The notes beneath the pieces were generated by a model. It saw nothing but the letters and a program-made list of their open reading frames with translations. It made no database searches and had not been told where the DNA came from. 64,000 bases of DNA, from contig NC_134572.1 in NCBI RefSeq assembly GCF_050947875.1, forward strand, positions 155,021,105 to 155,085,104, given 5' to 3'. The position numbers were made by a program, and so were the translations under genes. This document shows, piece by piece, positions 1 to 10,824 of the stretch. The first letter of the stretch is position 1. Each line of letters starts with the position of its first letter. This stretch comes from Dermacentor variabilis. Lineage: Eukaryota > Arthropoda > Arachnida > Ixodida > Ixodidae.

Positions 1-81
1 CCATTAGCCAAACCGCTAAGCTTTTTGCGGAGTTCATTCCTCCTCCTGATACGTTGCTAAATTCCTCTATTGTTGATACAA

Positions 82-940
82 TTGTTGAGTTCGATGGTTT
101 AAAGCGGGACAAAACGCCTCTAGTGAACGCGGTGTTACCTGAGAAGCATGCCGTAAAAAGATATACTGCTGTGTATATCGGTAATTATGAGCGTGTAAAT
201 TGCAGAAATGGCATTTAAACACGTAGCAAAGTATGTTTCTGCTACATTTCTTCTTCGCTTGGCGCACACGCAGAGCCATATTGCGGCAACACAGAAGACC
301 CCCTCTTCGCAAGCTACGGCGCTGCCCCGACAGGCGGTGCGACACTCGCCCGCTTCTCCCCTTCGTCTCGTTTGAGCGTATTGCGCCCGTGCGGGGACTG
401 GTGCGAGGATGCTACAATACCCTTGCGTTTAATAGGTTTTCTCGCTCTCTCCCCTTCCTACTTCCAGCGTCCGTCACTCGAACCCTCGGTTTAGGCGACG
501 CGGCTCCTCTTTCCGCTCACCGCGCGATTCCTAGATGCAGCGTCCGATGCGGGAGGCCTCTGACCTGATTGCTGCGCCATAGCGCGTCTAGTGAGAAAGC
601 ATCCCTTGCGATGTGCGCCGTGCTGCTAGCGAGGAGTCATGCGCCTGCGTGGAGCTCCAAGCAAGCTAGAGGACCAACCCATCTAGGTGTCAGCCCCATG
701 GTCGCGTCCGCCTTCATGGTGCGTCGCGACCCGGCTGTCCGTGCCGATCACGACGTTTGGCTCGCGCATATCGTTTCTCCCTCCGCGACACCGAGTTCTT
801 TGGTTCGTTCCGCTTACCCAGGCGCACGTTTTGTCTTTGTGTTACTCTTGAGCATGCCGAGCGAATGAGTGGGCGGTGCGAAAGGATTGCGATAACGCTT
901 TCGCGTTCGACACTTCAAGGCGAAGCTTAAGCGTCCTCCA
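82..940. repeat. Diverged, longer relative of the SINE-like repeat at 1783-2250
   Basis: This stretch shares two blocks with the element at 1783-2250. CTAGTGAACGCGGTGTTACC occurs at 120-139 and 2026-2045. AAGGCGAAGCTTAAGCGTCC occurs at 917-936 and 2227-2246, each preceded by a small AACGC-xxxx-GCGTT hairpin motif. The middle is longer here (about 780 bp between the blocks against about 180 bp) and contains GC-rich sequence that I do not recognise. Several open frames cross it on both strands, but none looks like a protein. It is probably a composite repeat. The matching right-arm position lies outside the window. Confidence 0.45.
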
Positions 941-1734
941 AGTTTTTTAATTCTACTTACGCTGTGTACGCGACAGCGTTGCGTACGTAAGATCGCTACG
1001 TTCTGCAAAGTTCGCATGTGCTGAACGCAATGTGAACGGTGCATGATGCCTAAGCGGCCGCTGCGTACGCATGCATCCAATTCTTGCGTGCGTACGTGGG
1101 GAGCCTTGTGTGCTGCTTTGGTGGTTCTCGTTTGTTCAGTAAGGCGCCATACAAAAGAATTTCGCAAAATGGCGGCGTCAAAGGAGACCAGCTGAAGGCG
1201 ATACTATTTCATGGCCTACGACCTGGCTTTACTGCTTGAAGTGAACCTGTAGACACCATTCGAGGATTCTACACGGTGGACATACCAAAAAATATCACCT
1301 TTGTTTTTTTGAAAGTGCTCAGCGTGCGCGGTTTGCGCGACAGTATTGACCTCGTGTTAGCGCAGTTCGTCGCAAATGATCGTGCCACCCTCAGGAAGCG
1401 AGTACTCGGTTTTTATTTTTGTCAACATGATTAGTTTATTGCGTACATATCAAGTTTGGTGTCTCTTCAAGGCATAATCCGACGTGTCCGACGTAGCGGG
1501 AACGTGGGCACACGTTACATTACGTTACGTTACGTTGGCGAGAACAACGTCTGTAGTTCGACCAATGGTTCGACGCGGTGGTGGACGCGACCAAAGCCCT
1601 CCGACGCGCCCAGCGTCTAACGACGCTCGCCCGCTTACGTAAGCGTTTCCCAGTACTAAAAGCCCCCACGTGACGCGCGCTGCTATCTTCCGCAAAGCTC
1701 CTGCGTGCTGTATCATGGCGCAGCACCAAAATTG
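941..1734. other. Unclassified intergenic sequence with an ACGTT run
   Basis: I see no gene here. A short run of ACGTT pentamers lies at about 1513-1536. The segment lies outside the part of the palindrome that can be tested, because the window ends at the mirror position of about 1735. Confidence 0.4.
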
Positions 1735-1782
1735 TCTATTGGCTCACCGCCGCAGAGAAGAAGGGGGTAGATTAGCAATTAT

Positions 1783-2250
1783 TAACGCGATAGCGTTAAG
1801 GAGCTCGTGTCGCAGAAAAGCCGGTGTCGTCGGCGTCGGCGTCGGTGTCGGCGTCGGCGTCCGCGGCGTTGGCCGTGAGCGATAAATCACGGCAGGCACT
1901 TCATAAATAAAAAGCAACTTCCAAGATGGGATGGGTGGGAATCGAACCAGGGTCTCCGGAGTGTGAGACGGAGACGTTACCACTGAGCCACGAGTTCGAT
2001 GCTTCAAAGCGGTACAAAAGCGCCTCTAGTGAACGCGGTGTTACCTTAGAAACGAGCTGTTTCTAAGGCTCAGGCGTGCGTCGCTTCCTGAGGCGCGCAT
2101 TTCGTTGTCGCGCCGAACGCTGCGTTGCTCGAAGCTCACCGCGTCCGATGCGGGGCGGGTAGTCGCTGCGCCGTAGCCCAATACCCCTTGGCGGGTCGAC
2201 GGGAACGCTGTCGCGTTCCACTCTTGAAGGCGAAGCTTAAGCGTCCTCCA
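1783..2250 (-). mobile_element. tRNA-derived SINE-like element, present only in the left arm
   Basis: The right arm has an empty site here: it runs directly from the sequence equivalent to 1782 into that of 2251 (near 63945-63955). On the minus strand a tRNA-like region contains an A-box-like TGGCTCAGTGGTAAC (1976-1990) and a B box GGTTCGATTCCC (1937-1948). A GGCGTC/GGTGTC hexanucleotide run lies at about 1818-1866. Short hairpins sit near both ends (TAACGC-GATA-GCGTTA and GAACGC-TGTC-GCGTTC). The flanks are AT-rich, so the target duplication cannot be assigned. The tRNA-derived nature is read from the boxes; the family name is unknown to me. Confidence 0.65.
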
Positions 2251-2269
2251 ATTTTTATTTATTGTTTCT

Positions 2270-2940
2270 TCAAAACTAATGTTTAACCGTCTCGGAAGAG
2301 AACAGCAGTTTACGATAGCTAGCGAGGCACTAGAAGTGGTAAGGGAATACATCTACTTAGGGCATGTAGTGACCGCGGATCCGGATCATGACACTGAAAC
2401 AATCAGAACAATAACAATGGGCTGGGGTACGTTTGGCAGGCATTCTCAGATCATGAAAACCAGGTTGCCATTATCCCTCACGAGAAAAGCGTATACCCAC
2501 CTGTGGCTTACCAGTACTCACGTACGGGGCAGAAACCTAGAGGCTTACGAAAACTTTTATACTGAAGTTGAGGATGACGCAACGAGCTATGGAAAGAAGA
2601 ATGGTAGTGGTAACGTTAAGGGAAAGGAAAAAGCAGATTGGGTGAAGAAACAAACTCGAGTTATTGACATCTTAGTTAAAATCAAGAAAAAGAAATGGGC
2701 ATGGGCAGGACATGTAATGAGGAGGGAAGATAATCGAAGGTCATTAAGGGTTAAGGACTGGATTCCAAGGGAAGGGAATCGTAGCAGTGGGCGGTAATGG
2801 TTAGGTGGGCGGATGAGAATAATAGGTTTGCAGGGATGACAAGGCCACAATTAGTACATGACCAGGGTAGTTGGAAAAGTATAGGAGAGGCCTTTGCCAT
2901 GCAGTGCGCGTAACTAGACTAATGATGATGATGATGATGT
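2270..2940 (+). mobile_element. RTE-type LINE 3' fragment (outer), left arm
   Basis: The decayed C-terminal part of an RTE EN-RT polyprotein is readable from 2279 to 2797 (for example GREQQFTIASEALE, YIYLGHVVTADPDHD, KKKWAWAGHVMRRED, DWIPREGNR). It matches the C-terminal part of the near-complete element at 34906-37844. After a stop at 2797 the coding similarity continues in another frame to about 2910. The element ends in an ATG/TGATGA microsatellite at about 2920-2940, the usual kind of RTE tail. The mirror copy is 63236-63935. It is 5'-truncated and inactive. Confidence 0.85.
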
Positions 2941-3989
2941 TTCGTCTTAGATGAGATGAGGAAACGAGTGGACAGCCGCGATATTGTGTAGAGGTCACAC
3001 ACTCACTCCGTCACAAAGAGGCCTCAATGTGGCCGTACAAAGTTGGAGTGGAAAGTAGATGCAAGAGAACGAAACGCTATAACTGTATTTCGGGTTACTG
3101 CCACGGTACTGCGCTAGGAAATGGCAGGTATAGGGCAAAAGTGGAGGCAGGAGAAGGACAGCCAGGCGCAAGCACTGCCATAGACACCAAATGCCACTGA
3201 GCAACGCGCCGTGCAAACGGGGAAGCGATAGACACGGCTGGGAGCCGTACCGCGCCACGACGCAGATGCGTAGGATCGAAGAGCCGTTGATTACATTCGA
3301 GGCGAATAGTAGCGCCCGCCGCCTGCAGCGCGGCAGTGCCAAGACAGCATGACAAGCAATGGCGAGGTCGGAGAGGACAGTAGCGGTGAGAGCCATGGCA
3401 ACCGCGCTGCGCGGGGGCACGGGGTGCGAACATAGGCGAGAACACGCAATCCGGCTCTAGAGGAGAAGCGGAGAGCAAGGCTTGCGCCGTGCGCGGGAGA
3501 AGCACCAGGAGCGCGCGCAGCTAGAGCAGCACGCTGGCCCCGGCTGCGGAGCTGGATACGCCGAGGCAAAACAGCGAGGCCAACGGCGACACGAAACGCG
3601 GGAACGTGCACCTAAGAGCTGCGCTCCAAAACACTCGTGAATATTTTGGGGAGAAAACGGGGAAGGCAGGAGATAAAACTAGTCGAAGTAAAGCGAGTTT
3701 TCACTTCGTGCGTATTTCTATTTGGGGTTGATTTTAGTTGTAAGGTCACATTGGGAAGGCGTATGCAAGTTTTCCGCCGCGGGTGAGAACATAATTTATT
3801 GCAAAGGAATGATGTTCACTCATTTTTTGCGGGCACTAAAATGACTAAAATTTCTGCTGCGAGGATTGATTACACGCTGTACTAACCGGAACCCTTTACT
3901 CAGATGCTCATTACTTGATAATGTTGTGTGGAATTATAAGCCAAGCATATTTTGCCGCACATCTGCCAATTATGCAGTATCTTTCTAGT
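2941..3989. other. GC-rich segment with overlapping open frames; no gene recognised
   Basis: Between the two RTE fragments lies a CpG-rich stretch (about 3000-3610) followed by AT-richer sequence to about 3990. On the minus strand three overlapping frames are open (2995-3420, 3095-3505, 3291-3611). All three also stay open in the mirror segment 62574-63226. Several overlapping frames staying open together points to GC-rich composition with few stops rather than to one conserved protein. No motif, signal peptide or domain is recognisable. It could be an old promoter/CpG island or an unrecognised repeat. Confidence 0.4.
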
Positions 3990-4884
3990 CATACAGAATA
4001 AGCGTGTAGACGAGCCGTTCGTAAAAATACTGAAAGATATCTATTACGGTTGCACAGCCACCGTAGTCCTCCAGAAACAAAGCAACATAATCCCAATAAA
4101 GAAAGGCGTCAGGCAGGGAGATACGATCTGTCAAATGCTATTCACGGCATTTTCATAGGTGGTATTCAGATACCTGGATTGGGAAGAATTGGGGATAAGA
4201 GTTAATGGAGAATATCTTAGGAACTTGTGCTTCGCTGGTGATACTGCCTTGCTTAGTAACTCAGGGGACCAATTGCAATGCATGCTCACTGACCTGGAGA
4301 GGCAAAGCAGAAGTTTGGGCCTAAAAATTATTCTGCAGAAAACTAAAATATTGTTTAACAGTCTCGGAAGAGAACAGCAGTTTATAATAGGTAGCGAGGC
4401 ACTGGAAATGGTAAGGGAATACATCTACTCAGGGCAGGTAGTGACCTAAGTAGAAAGTGTATAACCAGCTGTGTCTTGCCAGTACTCATGGACGGTGCAA
4501 AAACTTGGAAGCCTATGAAAGGGGTTCTACTTAAATTCAGGACGGCGCAACGAGCTATGGATAGAAGAATGATGGGTGTAACGTTAAGGGATAAGAAAAG
4601 TGCAGATCGGGTGAGGGAACAAACAAGGTAATGACACCTTAGCTGAAATCACGAAGAAGAAATGGGCATGGGCAGGACATGAATGACCGATTGTCATTAA
4701 GGGTTACGGGCTGGATTCCAAGGGAAGGGAATCGTAGCAGGGGGCGGCAGAAAGTTAGGTGGGTGGATGAGATTAAGAACTTTGCAGGGACAACATGGCC
4801 GCAATTAGTACATGACCGGGGTAGTTGGAGAAGTATGGCAGAGGTCTTTGCCCTCAAGTGGGCGTAACCAGGCTGATGATGATA
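3990..4884 (+). mobile_element. RTE-type LINE 3' fragment (inner), left arm
   Basis: RT-domain remnants read VDEPFVKILKDIYYG and PIKKGVRQGDT (3952-4158), then GEYLRNLCFAGDTALLSNSG (4159-4449). The FADD catalytic box is degraded to FAGD. An internal deletion joins the GQVVT stretch (4449) to the segment coding YNSC..LPVL; the right-arm copy (61296-62190) has the same deletion, so it predates the duplication. The 3' end (about 4870-4884) is GCTGATGATGAT and is fused directly to the truncated CR1-like element. Inactive. Confidence 0.85.
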
Positions 4885-5622
4885 TTTTTTTTTCTTAAAT
4901 TGAGAAAGGGTTTTGCAATCATTTGCGCAGTTTATCATTAAAGGATAAGTGTTACAGAGAGTAACTATTTGGTTGTATATGATCTGAGTACCATAATTTG
5001 TGCGTGACTTCGACCGAACCATAGATACAGTGCGCAAGTTATAGGTAAGGTTCCTGTTTAAGTACTTAGTGCAGAAGGATGTAAAATCATGCTTAATCTT
5101 ATGAAAAATAAGTACAGCCAATGAGAAACTGTAAAGTTGATAGTACGGCAGTACCTTAACTGCGTCGCACAGGGATTCTTTGGTAACAGGTGCAGAACGG
5201 AGTACCGTCTTGAACGCCCTGAATTCAAGCGAAAAAATGCGGTCTGAATCTGATTTGTTACATGTACCCGAATCTAGCTGAAAGTACATAAAATAGGAAT
5301 GAACTACGGAAAAATAAATCTGCTTTCTCAAACGCAGAGGCGAGAGATATTTCACGCGCTGCAACAAACCGATAAACCTATATGCTTTCAAACGAACCTG
5401 ATCCACGTGACCTGTCCATGTTAGTTCATATTTGAAACAGACGCCCAGGAAGCGGCAAGAATTTGTTAGTGATGTATTGGTATTATAGATCTGTAGTTGG
5501 ATGTGATGATTGAGGGGCTTATTTTTTGGGCGGAAATCAATATATTGTGTTTTCTTTATATTTATGTCAAGTTCGTTGTTATTTAACCAGATCTGTAGCT
5601 GACTCAGCCACTGATTTGCATA

Positions 5623-5952
5623 TTATTCAAGAGAGACTAGATTTGGACCAGAAAAGAAGACAGTGTCATCCGCGTAAAGGATAATATCAGGTGTCAGGGG
5701 GATGTTAATGAGGTCATTGATGTATAAAGTAAATAACAAAGGCCCAAGAATAGATCCTTCCGGCACACTGCACTTAATTATTCCTATATCTGACAGAAAT
5801 TGAGTCATACTAGTGTATTGTTTTCTTCCTTTCAGGTAACTGTATATCAGCTCATGTGCTAGTCCTCTCATACCATATTTTCCCAGTTTTTCCATCAGAA
5901 TTTCACGTTTAATAGAATCAAGGGCTTTTCGGAAGCCAACAAAAATGTCCAC
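5623..5952 (-). pseudogene. CR1-like reverse transcriptase fragment, left copy
   Basis: This open segment covers RT motifs 3 to 5: DIFVGFRKALDSIKREI, KGRKQYTSM, CSVPEGSILGPLLFTLYIND and the catalytic box ILYADDTVFFSG. The YADD box is intact here, while the right-arm copy has NADD. The usual glutamine of the PQGS motif is glutamate here and alanine in the right copy. A first-aspartate region FDS is present as LDS. Stops surround the segment, so the element cannot make a full ORF2. Confidence 0.85.
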
Positions 5953-6031
5953 TGTATGTAGTTTCTGTTCAAAAGTTTTCCAAAATGCGGTCCTTTATGT
6001 ATAGCAGTGCTGTCTCCGTTGAATTCCCAGC

Positions 6032-6796
6032 CTAAAATCCATATAGTGGTTTACATATTATATTATGAGCGTTTAAAAATTTCTTTAATCTCGTGTACAT
6101 TATGCGTACGGGTATCTTAGAAATGAGCGGTGAAGCAGAGATAGGTCTGTAGTCATTCAGATCATTTTTTTCTCCTCCTTTGAATAATAAGGTTACACGC
6201 GCAACTTTCATTTTATCAGGGAATATACCGGTCTCTAATATGAGATTACAAATATATACTAGAGGACTCACAAGTAATGGAAGTACGACCTTGATGGGGC
6301 GTGTACTAATATCGTCATTTCCTGGCGAGCACCCATCCTTCATTGCCTTTACAACACTTACAACTTCTTCATTCTATGTAGGTATCAGAAACAGTGAATT
6401 GCTATTAGTAGAAGGAACATATGAAGCGATATGCGTTAACGCTTGGCTCATGCGTGAGCAATTTGGTGAACCTGCATTGAGAAAATGTACGTTAAGCTTG
6501 TTTGCAAGTGGCACACCTGAAACTCTTTTACCGTCGATGTAAAAATCCAGCGGAATGCGTGCTTTGCCAACTTTTATGATCTTGTTAGCTGCTTGCCACA
6601 ATAATTTAGGACTATTCATGACTGTAGAAAATTTGTTGTCGTAGTAAGCTGACTTTGCTTTCTTAAAATCTGAAGTTAAGTTGTTACGGAATTTTTTAAA
6701 TTCCGTGAAATGAACCGGTCCTTTCGTTTTTATAAGACGAGCAAACAGCCAGTTTTTTTTCTGTTTATACGTCTGTATAATGCCGGAGTAATGCAA
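6032..6796 (-). pseudogene. CR1-like RT N-terminal fragments, left copy
   Basis: Two adjoining open segments (6374-6796 and 6032-6343) cover the connector between endonuclease and RT and the first RT motifs. They read NSPKLLWQAANKII, DGCSPGNDDISTRPIK (the pGxDxI-like motif), FKGGEKNDLNDYRPIS and LKKFLNAHNIICKP. The mirror copy 56496-57074 is continuous over the same span, so the break near 6343-6374 is a left-arm frameshift. The product is not functional. Confidence 0.8.
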
Positions 6797-7113
6797 TATT
6801 TTCTTATCCTCCTGTGCTTTTTTATAGGCAGGAGTCGAAAAGCACTGTTATAGTGGTGAAGCACTTTCTTTAAAAAAATGTTATATGCCTTACACGGGTT
6901 GCTTTCACTATATATATCATCCCAGACTACGTCAGCCATCAGTGAATGGAACTGCGCAATGTTATTTTCACTGATTATTTGTCGGAGGAATTTGGTTCTA
7001 TCCATTTTTTTCACCAACGAAAAGAAGGAAAAAAAAAGGAACGTGATCACTTAAGCTCGTCAGAATTACACCGGATGTTAGTTTATTTAAAGGTAAATTA
7101 GTAAAGCAGAAGT

Positions 7114-7524
7114 CTATGAGCTTTTCAGCGTGTTCTCTACAATATTTTCGCAACCATATGATAACATCAAATGCAGGAGGTGCACCTGGCTAGCACTGTT
7201 TCTTAATAGATCAATATCCATGTCACCAAATATAATAACATGTCGTTTATTGAAGGTAGCATATTCAAGAAAAGACTCAACGTAAGTAAGAGAGGTGCAA
7301 ACTAATCCGTGAGGGGTTCGGTACGTGAGAAGTATAATTGCATTATGATTGGTCACACCGACTGTCTCAAAATCATCACACACAATGGTGAATTCCGGAA
7401 GAACCCCGTAATCAATCTCTTGTTTTATATACAAAGATACGCCGCCGCCACGTCTTTCTTTCCTGAATACAGAGACGCTGTCATAACTTGTTAACTGTGT
7501 AAAATCGCTATTTGACATGTACAA
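7114..7524 (-). pseudogene. CR1-like endonuclease (APE-type) fragment, left copy
   Basis: This covers the C-terminal two thirds of the apurinic-like endonuclease: YDSVSVFRKERRGGGVSLYI, LTYRTPHG and GDMDIDLLRN. The position normally occupied by the catalytic asparagine of the GDFN motif is aspartate here and glutamate in the right copy (GDMEID), so both arms inherited a damaged site. The upstream part, with the TETWY motif that is intact at 55590-55605, is cut off by a stop in this arm. Confidence 0.8.
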
Positions 7525-8363
7525 TGTTTCTATAAATCCAATTATGTCAAAGTGACATTTTATGAGCTCGAGATTAGCCTAAATTTCATCAATCTTATTT
7601 CTGAGGCTCTGTGCATTTAAATGATATAAGGAGAAATATTTGCAATAGCTATTTTCATTTATGAACGTGTTAAGGGAGTCGCTAGTATAATACAGCGTGA
7701 GGGTTATTAATAACAGCAGCAATAAAAAAGAAACCAACTTAAGCAATTAGCTCAAGGTCTTGTTCAGAGGCAATACTTATTGCCCTTGCGCCAGGTTCTT
7801 TCCTCACAAAGACCCTTCCATCGGAACACCACTAAAATTGGTAGCCTTATTCGCATGCTCTTGATTTGGCAAGCCATAAAAGCTTTCTGTCCAGTGCCAT
7901 CAGATTATCGAAAAAGGAAATGTCTTTGTCACACTTCTTCACAATTTTACACTTTGCAAGTCATTTTGCTTTCACCGATTGGCGGGAAAAGGTTATCAGA
8001 ATGATCGGCACTTTGTTCACAGGTGCTGGCAGTAGATGCAAACCGTCCGCATCACGATCATTCACCAGAGGCAGCTCGAGTTTCTTAGCAAGATTATTCA
8101 GTTTTCCGAAAGGCTTTCTTTTTCGGTGAATGATACATCGTGAATTTCCATGTTGTGACGCCTACTGTATTTCTGCAATTACGTTAGTTCCTTAGTTAGC
8201 CTTGCTACTTCATTTTTGTCTTGGTGCGCCTTTAAGACTTCTACTCTCTTGCTAAGGCTCTCGATCTGCCCCTCATGTCTGTCAGAAGTTTGTAGGAGAG
8301 CATCATACTTGTCTGACACATGTTGAACAAACTTTTCAATGTTACCGACAGTTTATTTAGGTT

Positions 8364-8669
8364 TCACAAGTGTTCCACTTTGGCACTTAGATTTACCAGA
8401 CTGCCTTTAATCGCAGCAATTTGTTTAATGATAGTTGCAGGTAAGTCATTCCTACGTTGCACTTTGCGCGAAGCGTACATGCTACATGTTGGACACTTCA
8501 ATGTGCTCTTTGCTTCCTTATTTTTCGTCTTGAACACGCGTTCACTTATGCCAGAACATTTGCCAAGGTGGTAGCATTGACAACACTCAACACATTTCAT
8601 AGATTCCTCATTTGAAAGTTCTTTGAAAGACAAGTATCGGTTGTTTAGTAGCAGTAGCAGTAATCCCAA
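8364..8669 (-). pseudogene. CR1-like ORF1 fragment with PHD-type zinc finger, left arm only
   Basis: The segment encodes a cysteine/histidine cluster: CVECCQCYHLGKCSGI, then STLKCPTCSM about 20 residues later. This fits the C-x2-C, H-x4-C, C-x2-C spacing of a PHD-like finger. A basic stretch and a helix with heptad-like spacing (IIKQIAAIKGSLVNLSAKVE) follow. The right-arm copy lost this region in the deletion at about 54720. The upstream end abuts the RNase H remnant of the I-like LINE at 8669. No complete ORF1 remains. Confidence 0.7.
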
Positions 8670-9058
8670 CAGACTGCCAAGCAGCAGCTCGCAACTATCA
8701 AAAAGGACGCATATCAGAAACCGCAGTCAAACTACTTAGAAATCACATCGCACGCGCCCCACTCCACGACACCCACACACACTGGGTACCAGGGCATCAT
8801 GGCATGGCAGGAAATGAGGCGGCACACGCCGCTGCCCGAGAGCATACAAGCCGGCTTTTCCTGCCATACCACTCCATGCCGGCCACCAACGTTGATGACA
8901 TCGCCCTAAAGTACTCGGAGCTTTTGCAACACCGCCGAAACTGCAGAAGAATGTACGTTTCACCACACAAGAATCCGAGCGAAGAAGTAATCCTGCGCCG
9001 CCTACAGACCAACACCAATTTACACGGAATAATCATGCACAGACTATATCCTATGCAG
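8669..9058 (+). pseudogene. I-like LINE RNase H and C-terminal fragment, left copy
   Basis: The forward reading shows DCQAAARNYQKGRISETAVK, then HTHWVPGHHGMAGNEAAHAA (from about 8777), then TSRLFLPYHSMPATNVDDIA and further C-terminal sequence up to LYPMQ. WVPGHxG and GNEAA are the RNase H signature of I-type LINEs; the final catalytic aspartate is histidine. The fragment is cut upstream by the antisense CR1-like element and downstream by the TIR element at 9059. The reading frame resumes after that element at 10020. Confidence 0.8.
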
Positions 9059-10019
9059 GGGCCCTATAACGTAAGACTATTCCAATGTGTTTTTATTCCA
9101 ATCTTCTGACGTCAAATTTGCATAACCGCATACGCAATCATCGGGGGGTCACCCGCCGGGTTCTCTGAACGGACCAATCAAACGCTCTCCTTCTTCTTAG
9201 GAGGTCACTTTTGTTTGCTTGAAAAACGAATAACTTTGCCTACACTGAGCGGCTTGTCTTATCTAATCGTCTCACAAGAGGCGAGGAGCACGCTCAAGGG
9301 GAGAGGTATTCGATAAGGCCGAGCCAGTGCACTGAAAATCGATAACCGGATGAAGAGAGTGGTGCCGGCGTCTGTGAATGTTCCGCTTTCCCATATTTAG
9401 CTTGCGGTGACTCGTCGACAATTGCGGCGGCATGCAAAGAAAGCATAAGAATGACGCTAAAACGGATCCTCAGCAAAGGAGAGTTGGCAGAACGAGGTCT
9501 TAAACGGGCCGAAAGTGCTCGAAAATGTTACATGGCCACATAGAAAGCTTTATTACACGCAAATAAACGCATGCTCTTCGACAGGTGCGAGTAGCCGGTG
9601 CCTGAGCGATCGGCGCAGCCGTCATTTATTTCTTTCGGAACGGGGCAGCCTGCGGCTATTCAGAAGAAAATTCAGTTTTGTTCCGCATATTATTGCATCT
9701 TATGGCGTGCACGTCACTCTGACGCGGTGAGTTTTTGCGGTTTTGTGAACTCGCGTGAGAGGCAGGTGAAATGGGCGCAGCCCGAAAACTTTTGACCAAT
9801 GGCAGAGGGCTAATGGCGAAGAGGCGTCGAATCAGCAATGACTATTTTTCTTTTGTTCGGTGCACACGTTATATCAGATGAGGAGATATCGCGGTTTTCG
9901 TGACGTCGCGTGACAAACAGGTGAAAGGGGGGTGGTCCAAAAAGGTTTCGACCAATCACAGAAGGCTTATTGCAAAATTGGAATAGAAAAGTTTGGAATA
10001 GTTTTACCTTATAGAGCCA
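9059..10019 (-). mobile_element. TIR element copy A, left arm (961 bp, TSD CAG)
   Basis: The ends match GGGCCCTATAACGTAA at one side and its inverted partner (TTACCTTATAGAGCCA, two changes) at the other. CAG is duplicated at 9056-9058 and 10020-10022. Removing the element plus one CAG restores the LINE reading frame across the site, which is direct evidence of insertion. It encodes no transposase. Inside are a cAMP-response-type palindrome TGACGTCA (9107-9114), several CCAAT motifs, and two diverged tandem blocks near the end at 10019. It is oriented opposite to copies B and C. The superfamily is uncertain: a 3-bp duplication would fit PIF/Harbinger or CACTA relatives. Confidence 0.85.
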
Positions 10020-10385
10020 CAGTACTCGTACAGATGCCCCCATTGCGACGTCCCAGACACCCTGCAACAAATGTTCCAGGATTGTCCACTGCGTTACAGA
10101 TCCGTAGACGACAATTCACAAGCCCCTCAAGACGACTCCGAAGAAAGCCGCCCCATACAAGCACAAGAAGAGCGCCCCAGCCCATCGCAGATCCCTACGG
10201 CAACTGAAACGTGGGAGGCGAAACTTTCCTCTGATGACCTGGACGACCAACGCAGTCTCTTCGACCGGGCCAAGGAGGCAGCCTAAGCAAGAGGGTTCTT
10301 GGAATAATTAATCCTCTCACCTAGGGTGAACCGGGTTCTGACTCCGGTTACCGTCTCAGAAACAAAAGTTTAGTTCTCCTCCCCT
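10020..10385 (+). pseudogene. I-like LINE C-terminal end and 3'UTR, left copy
   Basis: After the TIR element the frame continues with YRCPHCDVPDTLQQMFQDC, a zinc-knuckle-like motif typical of the C-terminus of I-type LINEs, and ends with TWEAKLSSDDLDDQRSLFDR followed by KEAA and a stop at about 10284. The right-arm copy has a glutamine codon at that stop and runs on to ARGFLE. The 3'UTR probably ends near 10385. Confidence 0.75.
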
Positions 10386-10824
10386 TGTGCGCCCAAGTAG
10401 ACCTCAACACGGATTGTGAACCTCGTCTAGGAACATCCTTTCGTGTTTTTCATCCTTTGGTGCTGTCCGTAGAATATATAAGCCAATATCGTTCAACGTT
10501 TTTACCAAAGAAGAAGCTCCCAAAAGCTTAAGCATCAGATTAGGACAATATTATTGTCTCAAAAATATGCGCATTTATTAATCTCGAAATCTCACAGATG
10601 TATAATGCAAACGGACCTGACATATTTCTCGGCGATTTCCGGTTTCTGTCAATTTCCATGTTTTGCTTCTCGCATTCTTGTGTCAGCTCTGCGTGTGCTG
10701 CGAGTTACTGCGTCTATTATGGTAAATGTTTTCACAGATATAGTTTTGACAATGAGCGCATCTCTGCTTTGAATAATAAAGATTTATATCACTGCCCGAA
10801 ACCTGAAAGTACTGTGGAAAGTAC
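10386..10824. other. Unclassified arm sequence with a cysteine-rich open frame
   Basis: No known element is recognised. A forward frame at 10598-10840 encodes HSCVSSACAASYCVYYGKCF and has a counterpart at 52645-52887 with about five replacements. It lacks a signal peptide, flanking splice signals I can trust, or a family match, and its end runs into the TIR element. I do not call it a gene. Confidence 0.35.

Larger units (their letters stand above)
4885..8668 (-). mobile_element. CR1-like LINE, left copy, 3'-truncated
   Basis: The element reads from about 8668 down to 4885 on the minus strand. The order is a PHD-like zinc finger, a coiled-coil/CTD ORF1 region, an endonuclease, a reverse transcriptase and a C-terminal domain. 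A PHD finger in ORF1 is an established trait of CR1-type LINEs. Many frameshifts and stops break it. Its 3' end is missing: an A/T-rich junction at about 4885-4900 fuses it to the RTE fragment, whereas the right-arm copy continues to a full tail at 58593. The 5' part (about 8390-8668) is present here but lost in the right copy. Confidence 0.85.

Noticed and set aside
4639..5406. 255-residue minus-strand frame
   Set aside because: It is a chimera of the truncated CR1-like C-terminus and antisense RTE tail created by the left-arm deletion.
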